Shown: positions 1-12,110 of the stretch, piece after piece
Position numbering within the stretch: the stretch's first letter is position 1
How the letters are laid out: the number at the start of each line of letters is the position of its first letter
NCBI GenBank assembly: GCA_949128115.1
Contig: OX421964.1
Location: 14,718,892-14,782,891, forward strand
From: Anaspis maculata
Taxonomy: Eukaryota > Arthropoda > Insecta > Coleoptera > Scraptiidae
Reading direction: 5' to 3'
DNA: 64,000 nt
Position numbers and translations under genes: made by a program
The notes under the pieces: generated by a model
Told to the model about the DNA's origin: nothing
Seen by the model: only the letters and a program-made list of their open reading frames with translations
Database searches by the model: none

Positions 1-605
1 TGAGCAAATGTTGCACAATTTGAGTTGGCAGTTCCTAAGTGTTAAAGGGAACATCTCAATCAGTAACATTTGTGAAAGTTGGACTTTTTATCGTTCGGGG
101 GCGGAATCTGGGGGCGGCGACTAACCAAAAGTAGCCTATCCTTTCCCATTTTTAGTCAGCTATTTATATACCGAAAGAATCAGATCGCTATGTCTTCGGG
201 TTCATGTTTTTCATTTTAAAGTGCTTGAGGGCGGTTTTTAGCAGTTTTTTTATGTTGGCGGCGCATATTGAAGACGGAATGTTTCTTGGCTTACGTTTAT
301 AAGTGGCAACTATGTATTATTCAAAAAATGAGAACACTAGAGCATCAGGTCTGGTAGAAAGTGCAATATTATGTTATTTCAAGTTTATCGGGGGCGGTTT
401 TCTCTATGTTGGCGGCGCAATATGGACATCCAATATAGCCTAGCCCTCCTTTGGGAGTGGCAGCTATGTAACAGCGAAAAAATTAGAAAGCTAGGTCGTC
501 TAGTTTGGGAGGAGTTCGAGGAACGGACGGACGGACGGACGGACGGACAAAGCGGTTGCAATAGCGATTTTCATCAAGATGGAAAATGCGCTAAAAATTT
601 ATCTC
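1..605. repeat. Dispersed G-rich repeat, copy 1
   Basis: This block carries GGGGGCGG-type motifs and closely matches 44129-44715 in the same orientation, including the phrases around GTAGCCTATCCTTTCCCA and the ending near AAAATGCGCTAAAAAT. Near 523-548 it holds an ACGG tetranucleotide run that is shorter in the other copy. No coding logic is visible. The element is probably cut by the window edge on the left. The following 340 bp (to about 945) show nothing I can assign. Confidence 0.75.
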
Positions 606-944
606 TAGCCATCGGCAAGAAATCGCTTATTTCTTCGATTGTTTTTTGTTAAGTTAATTTTATTGATATTAACAGATACGAGGAAAAAATCAGTATGAAA
701 TAATTTTCTTAGACAAGTTTATAACCTTGATTTTCTATGAAACTTAATTTAATATCTCTGATTAGCGCAGTATAAACAAAAAACTGGATCGAAGAGCCAT
801 TTTTCCAAGATGGCGGCTCGAGCTCAATAGTAAGAGTTGGGGACTTCTAGTATGTTTATCAGTACACCTCACCGGACAAATTTCCAAAACTCCAACAGTT
901 TTTTCCCTCTAGCTTTCCTTATTTGGCTGGCCTGAAGGGTTGTA

Positions 945-2060
945 TTATTACCTTCAATTTGATGTTTCGCAACATAGCTAGTGGGGGCCTATTTGAAATT
1001 CCAAGTAGGGGTAGGGTGGGGGCAAGAGGTTGAAGATGAAAATTTGACAATGTGAGTCCTAGATGTCCCCCTCAAAATAAAAATCGACCAGTTTCGGCAT
1101 TTCCCTGGAAACAATTTTGGCCGCGAGAAATCTGGGGACCCACAGATTTCTTTTCAAAAAATCACCGGCTGCAGTTGTTGCTTAGAAAGTGCGTAGCTTA
1201 GAATGAGCGTATGTTTGAAAAATGGGCTTGTTGCGTATGTTAGAAAGTGTCCCGATGACACCCGAGGGCGGGGATATTGGGATGTACTAGTCAGCCTGAA
1301 AATATCCCCACGTCTAGTTAAAGGAGTATAGGTTAGAAGGAGCGTATGTTAGAAACATTCGATAGTGGCCGTTACGTTAGAAATTATTTCGAGTATGCAT
1401 GTATTTTGTGATGTACTATTTCTAAATTATCATTAGAGGCCCCCCCACTACTTACTACTTACTCAAGTATTTTCGTTTTAATTATTTAGTACTTTTTTTG
1501 TATTTTATTCATATATTATGTAATACAGTTTTCATGTGTTCGTTCCGACTTCCGATCATGTTTCTTACTGTTGAGAAATTGAGAAATGTTAAATAATTGA
1601 GTGGGGGCAAAACAAATTTTCTGCAGTACCTACTTCAGCAATTCATGTGTTTTCACATTGGGAACATTTTTGGGAAAAGAAGGGGGAATTTTTGCTCAAA
1701 TAGCTCCTCTAATAATAAATCAGAAATAGTACACAGCACAAAATACATGCGCTTGGAATAATTTCTAACGTACCGGCCACCACCGCATTTTTCTAACATA
1801 CGCTCTTTCTAACCTATGCTTCTTCCGGTAGTAGCGTAGCTTAAAAAGAGCGTATGTTGGAACATTTGAAATTCATCAACAACGAAAAGTAATTAGACAT
1901 GGGAATATTTTCAGGCTGACTAGTACATCCCGAAAGCCCCGCCCTCGGGTGTCATCGGAACAGTTTCTAACATACGCAACAAGTGCATTTTTCTAACATA
2001 CGCTCATTCTAAGCTATGAGCTTTCTAAGCTAACAGCTGCCACCAAATCACCCTGTATGT
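945..2060 (-). repeat. Family F repeat copy, split by a nested foldback
   Basis: Positions 945-1158 match the right half of the complete family F foldback at 40474-41360, including the phrase GATGTCCCCCTC followed by AAAAATCGACCAGTTT. The copy resumes at 2045-2060 with ATCACCCTGTAT, similar to the F terminus ATCACCCGGTAT. The intervening 1167-2044 is a separate insertion with its own target duplication. Confidence 0.6.
1167..2044. mobile_element. Foldback element M with 8-bp TSD
   Basis: The two arms (about 1167-1450 and 1690-2044) are inverted copies with a central spacer of about 240 bp. The direct repeat AAATCACC lies at 1159-1166 and 2045-2052 and is read as an 8-bp target-site duplication. 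The arms contain repeated short motifs of the type GCGTATGTTAGAAA. No ORF is convincing. An 8-bp duplication fits hAT-like or P-like non-autonomous elements, but the termini are too diverged to choose. Confidence 0.75.
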
Positions 2061-2338
2061 TCGCTTTTAGCACGAGGCAATTGCCAAGTCGATGGGCTTC
2101 AAAAATTGACTTGGATATGCTCCAGCTTCTGAGCGTTTACACAGATGCAGACGTCAACAAAAGTGCTCTCACAGTTGCTAAAAGACACCTTTGGTATCTG
2201 TCAGAAACAAATGTAGGATTGGCTTTTTTGGACGAACGTATTACTCAGGCTGAAAATGAGAATATGACTAAAAATTTAAAAACCAAACCTGCAAAGAAAA
2301 AAGAAATGAAACGATTAGAGGGTGAAAACAGGAGTTAG
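2057..2338 (+). pseudogene. Short ORF, probable transposon protein fragment
   Basis: This open frame of 93 codons has an ATG start but no upstream gene context; it begins inside a repeat terminus. It contains a segment RHLWYLSETNVGLAFLDERI followed by a lysine-rich tail. I remember similar segments from uncharacterised multi-copy arthropod proteins, but cannot name the family. The start is probably fortuitous and the frame a 5'-truncated remnant. Positions 2340-2614 hold nothing recognisable. Confidence 0.3.
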
Positions 2339-2614
2339 TGAAATCCGCGACCGCATCCTCCAATCACAGCGCAGCTAGGCTTGGTGGCTACAGGAGGGAG
2401 GGTAGAGGCGCGGCGGGGAGACAGAGAGTGACAGCGCTGTCATTATGGACTTCGAATATTTTTTCGATTGTGCTGATTTTTATTTTGAGGGAATTTTTTT
2501 GGCCTGGTGGCGTTGTCAACATGCAAATAATACGGCAACCAGTTGAAAACGTGCATCGGTGGAATGCAAAAGGAGAATCTTCACTATCGGGTAGCCGCTA
2601 CTTTGCCTGCAGCC

Positions 2615-2831
2615 TTATGCTGGCCTTACATTGAGCATCAAATGCTGCAGCTTTCTTTGCAGCAAAATTCTGATTGGATGGGCAAAAGTCAAAAAGTTTT
2701 GCCGCCATGCTGCTAAAGAAGTTGGCTGGCTAGCAGCATGGCGGCAAAACTTTTTGAATTTTGCCCATCCAATCAGAATTCTGCTGCAAAGAAAGCTGCA
2801 GCATTTGATGCTCAATGTAAGGCCACCATAA
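2615..2831. mobile_element. Near-perfect palindromic MITE-like element
   Basis: Left arm 2617-2715 and right arm 2729-2829 are almost exactly reverse complements with a spacer of about a dozen bases. Ends read TGSTGGCCTTACATTGAG, flanked by TA on both sides (TTATG...CATAA), consistent with a TA target duplication. Both strands therefore give nearly the same 66-codon frame, which is a by-product of symmetry and not a gene. Confidence 0.85.
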
Positions 2832-3026
2832 ATGTATACATTTTTTCTTTTAGTCTATAGATATTTTGTAGTTTAGTGTATATTGTACCAACAAATTATT
2901 TCTTAGAGGTAATTTTTTTTTTTTTGGGTTATTATTTTAGCTTGGTCAAAAGTATTTGGTTTATTTTTATTGGTTTTTGTGTTTGACACACCTGTACTTT
3001 TGTCTAAAAGTGGTTTTTATCTATAG

Positions 3027-4304
3027 GATATCTCCTTACACCTGCCTTGAATCCAACATTGTGGATGCGAAAAAGTGCCAATTTTGCGGAAAGTCATTTG
3101 AACATGCTCGGTCAATAACACAACATGTGAAGAAGTTCCATCCAGAAGAAGTTCAATATGTCCCGTCAACAAAAACTAGTCATATTCATTGCACTTTTGT
3201 TTCAATGAAGAGAATAAGGTAAGTTTCAAGACACATGATTCACTAATAGAACATCTTACAGTTTCCCATGGGATCGTTGTTGTAAGATCAAACTTGGACT
3301 TCGACACTAAAAATGAATTTGATGAATGGATGATTCATGAAAACAAGGAAACAATCTACGTCATTGAGAGGACGAAAATTCGATCAAATGTAAAGTTCAT
3401 TCAGTACTCGTGCAACAGGACCAATTCTCGAGGTGGGTTTCTATTTACCACCTGTACCTGGCCGAGCTGAACAAAATACTTGGGTGTTAAGAAGTATTTA
3501 TTTAGTGTTTTGTCAAGTATAGGCTACCTACAATAATGTGTCAAATAAGCAGATAACCAAAATTACTAAATACTTTCGGAAAGTACTTTTATAATGCATA
3601 GTAAATGTAAAAAAAGTCGCTAAAAATTGAAGTGAAATACATGATTGTGCTCATGAAACGCTTATAAAAATTTCAAACAACGAATTATTTTGATGTTCTT
3701 TAATGAGATGACATAAACATGAAACTTTGGAAGGCTCTGTACAACCATCCATAGAATGCTGGAAGGCTACGTTGCGTTGGACCATCTGAAGGAAGCACCT
3801 TTGCGTAGCACCAAAGTACTTTCAGACGCCAACACTGACCTTCCAGACCTCGCCAACAGTTGGCCTTCAAACAAGAAACTTTTCAATTTAAGGTCACCAA
3901 ATTCAACCTATTAAAAAGAGTTTGAAAGCTGGAGGAAGCATAAAAATACAAGGCACTTGTCCATCTACAATAACAGCAAGATTTAGTGGTGGTAAGAGTT
4001 TTTTCATTTATTCTGCATATACTCCAATAGGTAGGTAGCTATTATTAAATTATAAATTGCAGATAAAGTGAACGTGAAGTACATTGCGACACATGTGGGA
4101 CATCAACATGAATTACGTGCTCAACACCTAACTCACCTAAGCAAAGAAGAAAAACTCACCATCAAAGAAAAATTGCTAGCAGGAGTACCAACTGGAAGAA
4201 TGCTACAGGATGCGAGACAAATGAAGAGCGACCCTTTGGAAAGGATCAATTTACTCAACCGGGGTGACGTCAGGAATTTAAAATTGAATTCGAAAATTCG
4301 ATAA
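3027..4304 (+). pseudogene. C2H2-finger MULE-like gene, three exons, one frameshift
   Basis: Three exons join in phase: 3027-3432, 3893-3991 and 4063-4304. Introns are 3433-3892 (GTGGGT...TTTAAG) and 3992-4062 (GTAAGA...TTGCAG). Exon 1 encodes a C2H2 finger (CQFC with H-x4-H), then a second finger whose first two cysteines fall in different frames because one base is missing near 3193-3198. After that comes an acidic/aromatic stretch ending in SCNRT. Exons 2-3 continue as SLKAGGSIKIQGTCP, then ATHVGHQHELRAQHL and LERINLLNRGDVRNL. I associate this order with N-terminal regions of Mutator-like (MULE) transposase-related proteins of arthropods; that is from memory. The 5' exon(s) are not identified. 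A sequencing error at a T-run could explain the single frameshift. Confidence 0.55.
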
Positions 4305-4647
4305 TTTTTTGAAAATATCCAATGGCGTAGAAAATGGGGTGAGAGAAGTTGAACAATCCCCCGGTATCTACGCCACTGGACAATTTTGACAAAAGTTATC
4401 TACGTCAAGTGATGGATATTTATTTCATGAGTATTTGTACCTTAGGTGAAAATCGCTTCGATGACTTTATATAACTTGGACCACCTGTATAAGTGACTCA
4501 CAGAGTACTGCTTGACTGAAAAATGTTTGAACGTAAAATGGTACTTCGGTCCAATTTCAACGCTAATCTTGCTGACGAGATATAGGCAATTCGACCTGAC
4601 TTTATACCCAAATCGATTAGTGAAATCTATGCTTCGATGACCCTATC

Positions 4648-7072
4648 TTGGGTAGGCTGTGTGCGACTCCCCGGTTCCGTAAGACCAGAGCATGCAAGCA
4701 TCCAAGCGACCTGCTCCGCCACATCCATTACAATGTTGACAGAATGGTACAATATTTTGACGCTCCTTCTGATACATCACAATTATCAGTTAATCAACCT
4801 GTCAAAATTCAAACCCGATTACAACCATTTCATTCAACACCAAATAAAGTTCATCCCCTGGATGAACGTGAAACCGTTTTACAGTGTTTTGACGAGTTTT
4901 CCCCCATCACAAAAGTTAGCTCTCCTCTCCAGCCTACTATTACGAAAAACAAGAGTATAAAAGAAGTGAAGAGAACAGATTTCGACATCAATAAAGATGA
5001 TATGAATTCAGCCCTTGGTCAACCAAGGTGGAGATGATGTGCCAGCTGAAACTTTGATTAACGAGGCGGGAAACACAAATATATTGTTACGAGATAAGTC
5101 AACTTCAAATGATGTTGATGTAATCGTATCTAAACCTGAACGTGAGACTGCGAAAAATGGAGATAATTTTGTCCAACATTCAACATCCCTGTGTCTGTCT
5201 CACGAAACTGAAAACTTGCAGATCGAGGTGCAAGGTGATGAACCAAGTTTGACCAACGTGGATGTTAGCAAATCAGATGCTGATGAGAATTCTGTGAACG
5301 TCAGCAGGGTGCCATTTGGATCCCCTGTAGATCTGTTTGATGTATTGGTTTCTAAAGCAACAGACATTTTGCCGAAAGATTCGAGATCTGTATCTAATGT
5401 CATAGGCAAACATACATACTCAGATTGCAATATCTTTTGAACGGGTCATTCCAAATTAATGAGAAAGAGTGGAATTCACTTTATGAAGATGGCAAGTTGG
5501 TTTCCAAAAGGTACCCCCCACGTTTTTCCGCATGAAATTTCACAAATATGTGAACAATGTCTGTGTCATATCATTCAAAGACGTTAAATATCGCAAAAGA
5601 TCGGATACCATTGATGTTCATGCGATATATGTAAGCATAGCGATTATAATTGCAGGAAGTTTATTTTCCGAATAACGATAGACTCTGGTTGAGTTCGAGT
5701 ATATTGTTGGACAAATGATTATTGCCACAAAGACAATATCACCCAGCACCTTAAGGTGCTGAACGAGATTTGGAGAAAGCCAAGCTCTTGAATCAGAAAC
5801 CTATGCAGCGAAAAAGGCAAAGGACCCCGCACGATTCTTATGGAAAATGGCTCCCGGTTAAATTCTCTGAATTTTTTATATTTTGTAGCTCATGAGATAC
5901 TAATCAAATACCGTGAACCCCAAACTCAAATAATGGACAGTTTTTACCCACAGGGGGTTGAAGTTGGAGGTTTTGGCGGCTTCAAAATGATAATATGACG
6001 TTAATAAAAGCATTTCATTTGTTTTCTCTTCAAGTTGTGTTTCATGCTAAATTAATTTATTCGACAGAAAAATATCTACCCTCTCCTCCACCCCCAACCC
6101 CTATCTACCATCATAAAACTCGAGATTACTCCCAAAAGCCATGCGGATGGCTTCTGTGATTTAAATGATGGATTTTGACATCAAAATCATTTCCCACCTC
6201 TAAATGTTGGGGTGCCGATTTTCCAATTTTCCTCGGTTAATTTGGCTGAATTTTTGGTATTGTGTACTTATAATTCTGTTGAACAAAAAGTTCTCATACT
6301 AAAACTTATTCCTATGAACAGTTTTTGTTCGGCAGGGGACTGAAGTTCAATATTTATGCTCTCAAATTTTCAACTTCAGTCCTCTGTAGAACAAAAACTG
6401 TCCATAGGAATAAGTTTTGGCATGGAAACTTTTTGTTCAACAGAATTAGAAGTACACAATACTTCAGCCAAATTAACCGAGGAAAATTTGAAAATCGGCA
6501 CCCCAACATTAGGGGTGGAAAATGATTTTTATGTCAAAATCCATAATTTGAATCACAGAAGCCATCCGCATGGCTTTTGGGAGTAATCTCGAATTTTATG
6601 ATGGTGGATAGGGGTCGGGGGTGGAGGAGGGGGTTGATATTTTTCTGCCAAATAAATACATTTATCATGAAACACAACTTGAAGAGAAACCAAATAAAAA
6701 GCTTTTATTAACGTCATAATATCATTTTGAAGCCGTCAAAACCTCCAACTTCAACCCCCTGTGGGTAAAAAACTGTCCATTATTTGAGTTTGGGGTTCAC
6801 GGTATTTGATAAGTATCTCATGAGCTACAACATATCAAAAATTCAGAGAATTTAACCGGGAGCCATTTTCCATAAGAATCGTGCGGGGTCCTTTTAGAAG
6901 AAGCAAACAAACAGTTGATAAAGAAAACCAAAAGCTTGGGAAACATCAAGTCCGATTCGGTTGTGCGAAAAGCACGAGAAGAGGCGCGCGCCTTTCTCGA
7001 CAGGGACAGGGATCATATGATAGATCTTATGAAGATGGGGATGGGCTGTATGCGCGTCCTCGGCGTTTAAAA
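4648..7072 (+). pseudogene. Decayed transposon ORF, MULE/NOF-like C-terminal region, split by a foldback
   Basis: Open segments in changing frames run 4648-5037, 5015-5440, about 5430-5515 (NEKEWNSLYEDGKLVSKR), 5515-5625 (FFRMKFHKYVNN...VCVISFKDVKY), 5627-5690 (CKHSDYNCRKFIFRITIDSG) and 5770-5818. The frame resumes after a foldback insertion at 6895-7072 (EEANKQLIKKTKSLGN... to a stop). At least three frameshifts are needed. The KEWNSLY / FFRMKF / CISFK / CKH-x-CRKF pattern resembles the region that follows MULE-type domains in NOF-like proteins of Drosophila FB elements. I propose that relation only as inference. It may be the 3' part of the gene at 3027-4304. Positions 4305-4640 contain a short hairpin (GGCGTAGA/TCTACGCC) and nothing else. 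Confidence 0.4.
5819..6894. mobile_element. Foldback element with GGACCC termini, copy 1
   Basis: Arms 5819-6345 and 6370-6894 are reverse complements over roughly 525 bp each with a spacer of about 25 bp. The outer ends read AAAGGACCCCGCACG / CGTGCGGGGTCCTTT. The element sits inside a decayed coding region whose frame continues on both sides. Its termini match the foldback at 21416-24251. No internal transposase is present, so it is non-autonomous. Confidence 0.85.
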
Positions 7073-7278
7073 AAAATGTATTTTCCAAAGCCGAGTTAGG
7101 ATTTTTTCAATTCGCAGCCGCTGATTTTTCATGTCGAGAGGTTAAGGTTCGCCGCTAATTTTCCATATCATTTCGGCGGCTCCAGCCGCCGTTAGCCGCT
7201 GATTTGCCGCCTACTCGTTCATTGTGGGCTGAACTTTATATTTCTCCATATTTTGTGTCGGCTCTCAGCACGGAATCA

Positions 7279-7352
7279 CGGATGCAATGTCTCGCAGCAT
7301 GATGCACAGTTGGTTGCATACTATCAACCTCTATAGAGGATGGCTGCACACT
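7279..7352 (+). repeat. Short dispersed repeat, copy 1
   Basis: About 75 bp beginning ACGGATGCAATGTCTC and containing GCACAGTTGGTTGCATAC recurs at 52429-52510 with small differences. GC-rich sequence just upstream (7100-7220) is full of GCCGC/GCGGC motifs. No function is apparent. Confidence 0.6.
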
Positions 7353-7383
7353 GCTCGGACCTCGTAGTGGGGGCACTAGGTGA

Positions 7384-8768
7384 ATGAACCTTGCAAATGG
7401 TGATGAAAGCATGAAACTCGGTACACATACTCAGAATGAGCACCTCTCTTAGATAAGAGGTGGAGCCACGCCGAATTTTCACCGGAAGGGGGCTCGGGGG
7501 GCTCCTGAAAGTTTAAGGTGCTAGGGCTCCCACTAAACGGCTTATCAGTTCGTTTTAACAATCAAAAAGGAAACTTATGAATATATTGTAAACATTGACG
7601 ACGATTACCGCCTTGTCCCGGGAATTTCTCATGATGAAAAAAAAAAAGTTCTTCGGCAGAACACACAAATTGGTTTTATTTTATTTTGACCTACAAAGAA
7701 TTAATAAGGAGATGTGCAACACGTTGATTGCCACAAATTCGTATCCTCTGAATTCGTTTGTGGAATCAAAATTTTGATGGTGTATCTTCTTGAAGAGAAG
7801 CATTCCAAAGAGTAAGCTATTTTCAACACTAAGTTCAAACAGAATTTTTCCAATGTTTGGAATCGAAATTACTGAATTCCTTCCAGCAATGCATACCTTG
7901 AACCCTTCTTTGGAAGTACCGCGTGCGATTGAACGTGGAACAAGTCCTGAAACACTATCAGAATTTTTCTTCTGTGATGCTACTATCCACTCTCGACCGG
8001 GGCAATTAGGTTCCTACACAGCATGCGCGGAGTGTATACACGTTATTTCAATATTATGACACAATTTCAATCATAAAAAATTTGACTGAACCGAGAAAAT
8101 ACCCTGCATCGTGTATACACTCCACGCATGCTGTGTGGGAACCCAATTGCCCCGGTCGAGAGTGGATAGTAGCATCACAGAAGAAAAATTCTGATAGTGT
8201 TTCAAGACTTGCTCCACGTTCAATCGCACGCGGTACTTCCAAAGAAGGGTTCAGGGTATGCATTGCTGGAAGGAATTCAGCAATTTCAATTCCGAACATT
8301 GGAAATATTCTGTTTGAACTTGGTGTTGAAAATAGCTTACTCTTTGGAATGCTTCTCTTCAAGAAGATACACCATCAAAATTTTGACTCCACGAACGAGT
8401 TCAGAGGATACGAATTTGTGGGAATCAACGTGTTGCACATCTCCTTATTAATTCTTTGTGGGTCAAAATAAAATAAAACCAATTTGTGTGTTCTGCCGAA
8501 GAACTTTTTTTTTTTCACAATGAAAAATTCCCGGGACAATACGATAAACGCCGTCAATGTTTACAATATATTCATAAGTCTCCTTTTTGATTGTCAAAAC
8601 GAACTGATAAGCCGTTTAGTGGGAGCCCTAGCACCTTAAACTTTCAGGAGCCCCCCGAGCCCCCTTCCGGTGAAAATTCGGCGTGGCTCCACCTCTTATC
8701 TGAGAGAGGTGCTCATTCTGAGTATGTGTACCGAATTTCATGCTTTCATCACCATTTGCAAGGTTCAT
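7384..8768. mobile_element. Foldback element a (FB-T family)
   Basis: Left arm 7384-8042 and right arm 8108-8768 are inverted copies of about 660 bp with a spacer of about 65 bp; small mismatches show they are old. Ends read ATGAACCTTGCAAATGG then TGATGAAAGCATGAAACT, the FB-T terminal core. Beyond the core, both flanks still look weakly alike (AGTGGGGGCACTAGG / AGTGCGGGCGCTAAG), so the true ends may lie at about 7368 and 8812. Mirrored ORFs in the arms are symmetry artefacts. Confidence 0.8.
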
Positions 8769-8834
8769 CCCGATTTTGGCTCTTAGCGCCCGCACTATCG
8801 GGGTTTTTCTGGCGGCGCCGCTGAAGGTGGTCAT

Positions 8835-10554
8835 TTTTACTTTCCCGGCCCACCCACGAACACGGAGGGAAAGTATTGTAATCGTGCAGAAAAAAAGTTT
8901 TGAGATTTCACCGGATATATCCGTTTTGAGGTCCTCCAAGACGATTAAGACCATTTTCAGAATGATGTCTGTCTGTGTGTGTGTGTGTGTGTATGTGTGT
9001 GTGTGTGTGTGTGTGTCTGTCTGTGATCTTCCACGATAACTGCCGTAACGTTGACTGGATCGACTTGATATTTGGTATACAAACATGGTTGTTTCCTGAA
9101 AAGAGCCCATTAGTTTTTGGCTGTCATCTGTCAAACCCAACTGTCACTATCATCAAATGTCAGAAGCTATATCTCACGGAACTCAACTTGCAATATGTCA
9201 TTTGAAAGCCCTTGAAAAACTGTATTCAGAACAGTTGGAAACATTGCCCTATCTGTCATCTGTCAAATAATAAAAAATGTTAAAGTTCAAAACTTTACCA
9301 ATTAATTATTCAAAATTTATCCGATGGATTGGAACCAGATTTGGCAGGAAGCAACACAACAAAAGAGTCAAATTGAGGCCGCAGTTGCAGTTTTCCACCA
9401 TTCTCCAGTTGAGCGTAATGAATTTTCGAAATTTCTCCTGGCCGTTGCCACTCAGGAGGGGCTCTCGCCGGTGTTTCGACCAGCACGACTCGCTTTTGTA
9501 GCAGGACTCCACTCAAAAATTTATTCCTGCTCGGGGATCGACTTTTTTTTGGAAATTTCAACTGATATCGAAAGTAGATTGTATTGAGCGTCGTGCAGGT
9601 CTATTTTCAGAGTTGACACGGTTTCGGTTTTCCGACTGTAATTTTTTCAAAATGAATATGCACATTCCGTGAATTTGAGAAAAACGCAATGCAAACTTCT
9701 ACATGCGGTAGGCCCCACGAAATATTAATTTTAGGTGCAGACATGCTGTGAATAAAAGTTAGAGAAAAGATTGAGCAAATTTTTGGAGGGAAAATTTTCG
9801 AAATCGGATCAACAGTTGCCGAGTTTTCCTCTCTGAAAAAACTGCAAATTTTCCAACTTTTTATTCCGTGAACAGATTTCTCGGAATTGTTTTTTTTAGA
9901 GAATAGATAACTGGTTCTTGAACATTTTTCAATGATTTCTCTCCAATTTCCCGGAAATTTTCCTCCTGAAAATATAAAACCACTCATGCGATCGTACAAA
10001 TTAAGCGGTTCTGTCACGATAATTACCGAATTATTGATCCGATCAAATCGAAATCAGGTACGGAGACCTAAGTTCAGCCTGGAATGTTCTGATTAGACTT
10101 TGGGTGGATGATTTTGATCGGAAGCCCTCAGGTGGCACATTGGGTCTGGGTTTGTCTGCCCAAGCTCTAAATTGAAAATATAGAGTTGAAATTTGACACA
10201 CAGATGCAGTGAAAGTTTTCAATTAAGTTTTTGTAATTTCATCATCATATCTGAAGTAGGAACAAAAATTCCAATAAGGAACCAGCATTGCATTTTTGAG
10301 ATACCACAACAGTTAGCTACCTAGTTCTACCTTTTGGATCATTTCATCACCTTGGAAAACTGACCTAACCTGTCATTTTTTTTGTCCGCTCAACAATGGA
10401 TGCAGGATGCTCGCTAAACGCTCGACTAAATAGAATGTTTTCATCAATTTCCAAATCGAATCGCCCCCTTCCGAAGGGACACTTCGATCAGAATCATTAC
10501 TGACGTCTCTGGATACCGCCGGGAAAGTTTTGTGTCGCCCCACAACAGATTTTT
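8835..10554. repeat. Repeat E, copy 1 (1.72 kb)
   Basis: It matches 32894-34604 nearly base for base over the whole length, and 29938-30530 plus 31135-31265 more distantly. It begins TTTTACTTTCCCGGCC, followed by GGAGGGAAAGTA, which can pair with the start as a hairpin. It then carries a GT microsatellite and repeated CTGTCATCTGTCAAA phrases. I see no transposase, long terminal repeat or tRNA-like head, so the class is unknown. It starts about 65 bp outside the right core terminus of element a. Confidence 0.85.
8971..9024 (+). repeat. (GT)n microsatellite inside repeat E
   Basis: A GT/CTGT run interrupted by TATG. The same site in the second E copy (33027-33077) has a different length and different interruptions, as expected for a microsatellite changing after duplication. 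Confidence 0.9.
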
Positions 10555-11640
10555 TTTAGTTCTTTTGTTGAAATTACCAACATTCGTTTCAACTTTTGGA
10601 ACGACAGTGAAAGGAAGTCCAGTTGGTTTACGTTTCGTCTCATTTAAGATAGGTACCTATGAATAATAAGCTTTGAAAATTTCGGTGTAATGCTGTTTCA
10701 CAAAGGCACTAAACACTTGAACAGCCTCACCGCAAACGGTGCCCATCGGTCGCATGCAACAGTTTTTTATTTATTAGATTTTAAGTCACGTAGGGACTAG
10801 GGAGGTAAATTAGACTGATATTGTTCTTGGAAAAGGTAATAAAAAGTTTCCGTCTCCACGCCGATCGCTGGGTTCTTATTGGTATTCTTGCTTACAAGAA
10901 AAACTATTAAATTTTCTTGGTCGTTCCTACTTCACGTGAAAGTGGTAGGTACATTACAGAGGTACATTTATTTTTGTTATTTTTGCATGTTTGGTAAATG
11001 TACAACAGCGAGTATACTTACTTATTCTATGAACAATATCGAAGTATGAACCTGTAAGTAAGTACCTACCTACCCTTCCAAAATATTACAGCACAATGTG
11101 CTGAGCACATAATTTCAATTGATTAATTTCAAAGCCTTTGATTTTTCTGAAAGAAAAGAAAATTCATCTGGCTTTCGATCTAGATAGACGCAAGTGTTGG
11201 CACGAAGAAAAAAGAGTAGAATAGTAAAATCCGAGATGATAAAATCAAATTGAGAAGAGATTATTATCACAACGCAGTGCTCGAGCGCCGTTATCATAAG
11301 ACTGGACCTTTATTGCTTAGCGGAGAGTTTATAGTCACTTTTTATCTAGTATTTGCCGAGTCATCTTGGAATATCAAATTGTTACCAGTTATAGATTAGC
11401 TTTTTTCCAACTGTAAGTTCATGTGAACGCAGAGTGTAGCGCGTGAAAAAATATGCAACAAATGTTTTCCAATTCATGCATAAAGAACCCGAGTTGTTCT
11501 CACCGTGGAAGAGTTCTGGTTTTCCTACTGAATTTTCGGATAACTCATCCTTCAGATGAAGAACAAAGCCGCCAGATTTTCGATTTTGTTGCAGTTTGCA
11601 AATCAAATTTGATCACGCTGTTGAAGAAAACATAAATTGG
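10555..11640. other. Unassigned, possibly single-copy DNA
   Basis: AT-rich sequence with GTAGGTACC-type runs. I found no long ORF, no repeat shared with the rest of the window and no convincing exon. Confidence 0.4.
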
Positions 11641-11647
11641 GTTTTGA

Positions 11648-12106
11648 TTGAAATTACGCTTTGAGATAACATGCGTGGTGTGGTTTGTACCTACAGTATT
11701 TAAATATGTTTTCGGGGGTGGCCCAACGAAAACACAACAGAGGGGTTTTTGGGCATTTCACATCATTTTTTTGAAAAAAGCTCGGACAAATCGATTTTTA
11801 TATCGAGGAGGACATCTCAAAACATACATTGGCGAATTTCTATCTTTGTACCCCCACAGCCCCACCCACCCTAACTTCGAAATTTTAAATGATACCACCC
11901 ACCTTGCGATACATCAAATTGAAGAGAACTGAATTCTATTTCTGAAAAAATATTACTATAATTTCCAATCCCACCTCCCTTCTTCCTGAAATTCTCCGAG
12001 TTTCCGATTTAATATTCTTGACCTCTCAATTCTCTTCAATGCAGTCAATGCTATTCTGCACAGAGTGCCACCAAAATTCACCCCTTCACTCCCCCTCCCA
12101 AAATAA
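11648..12106 (+). repeat. Family F repeat copy (left half)
   Basis: It matches the left arm of the complete element at 40474-41360: CGATTTTTATATCGAGG, GACATCTCAAAACATAC, then TTGCGATACATCAAATTGAA. The copy stops where a small foldback begins at 12111. F-like sequence may resume after it (12330-12480). Confidence 0.65.
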
Positions 12107-12110
12107 AAAA

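Noticed and set aside
371..652. 93-codon ORF in the first repeat
   Set aside because: It runs through the ACGG tetranucleotide array and the dispersed repeat, and the second copy at 44.1-44.7 kb does not conserve the frame.
7595..8557. Two similar 60-codon proteins on opposite strands
   Set aside because: They are the same frame read on the two arms of foldback a; symmetry, not genes. The same applies at 55244-55429/56183-56368 and 2615-2831.
8740..9140. Proteins with long VCVCV / THTHT runs
   Set aside because: Translations of the GT microsatellite in repeat E.
8835..10554. Repeat E as a Helitron
   Set aside because: No TC start or CTRR end with terminal hairpin could be placed at its boundaries, and there is no Rep/helicase trace.
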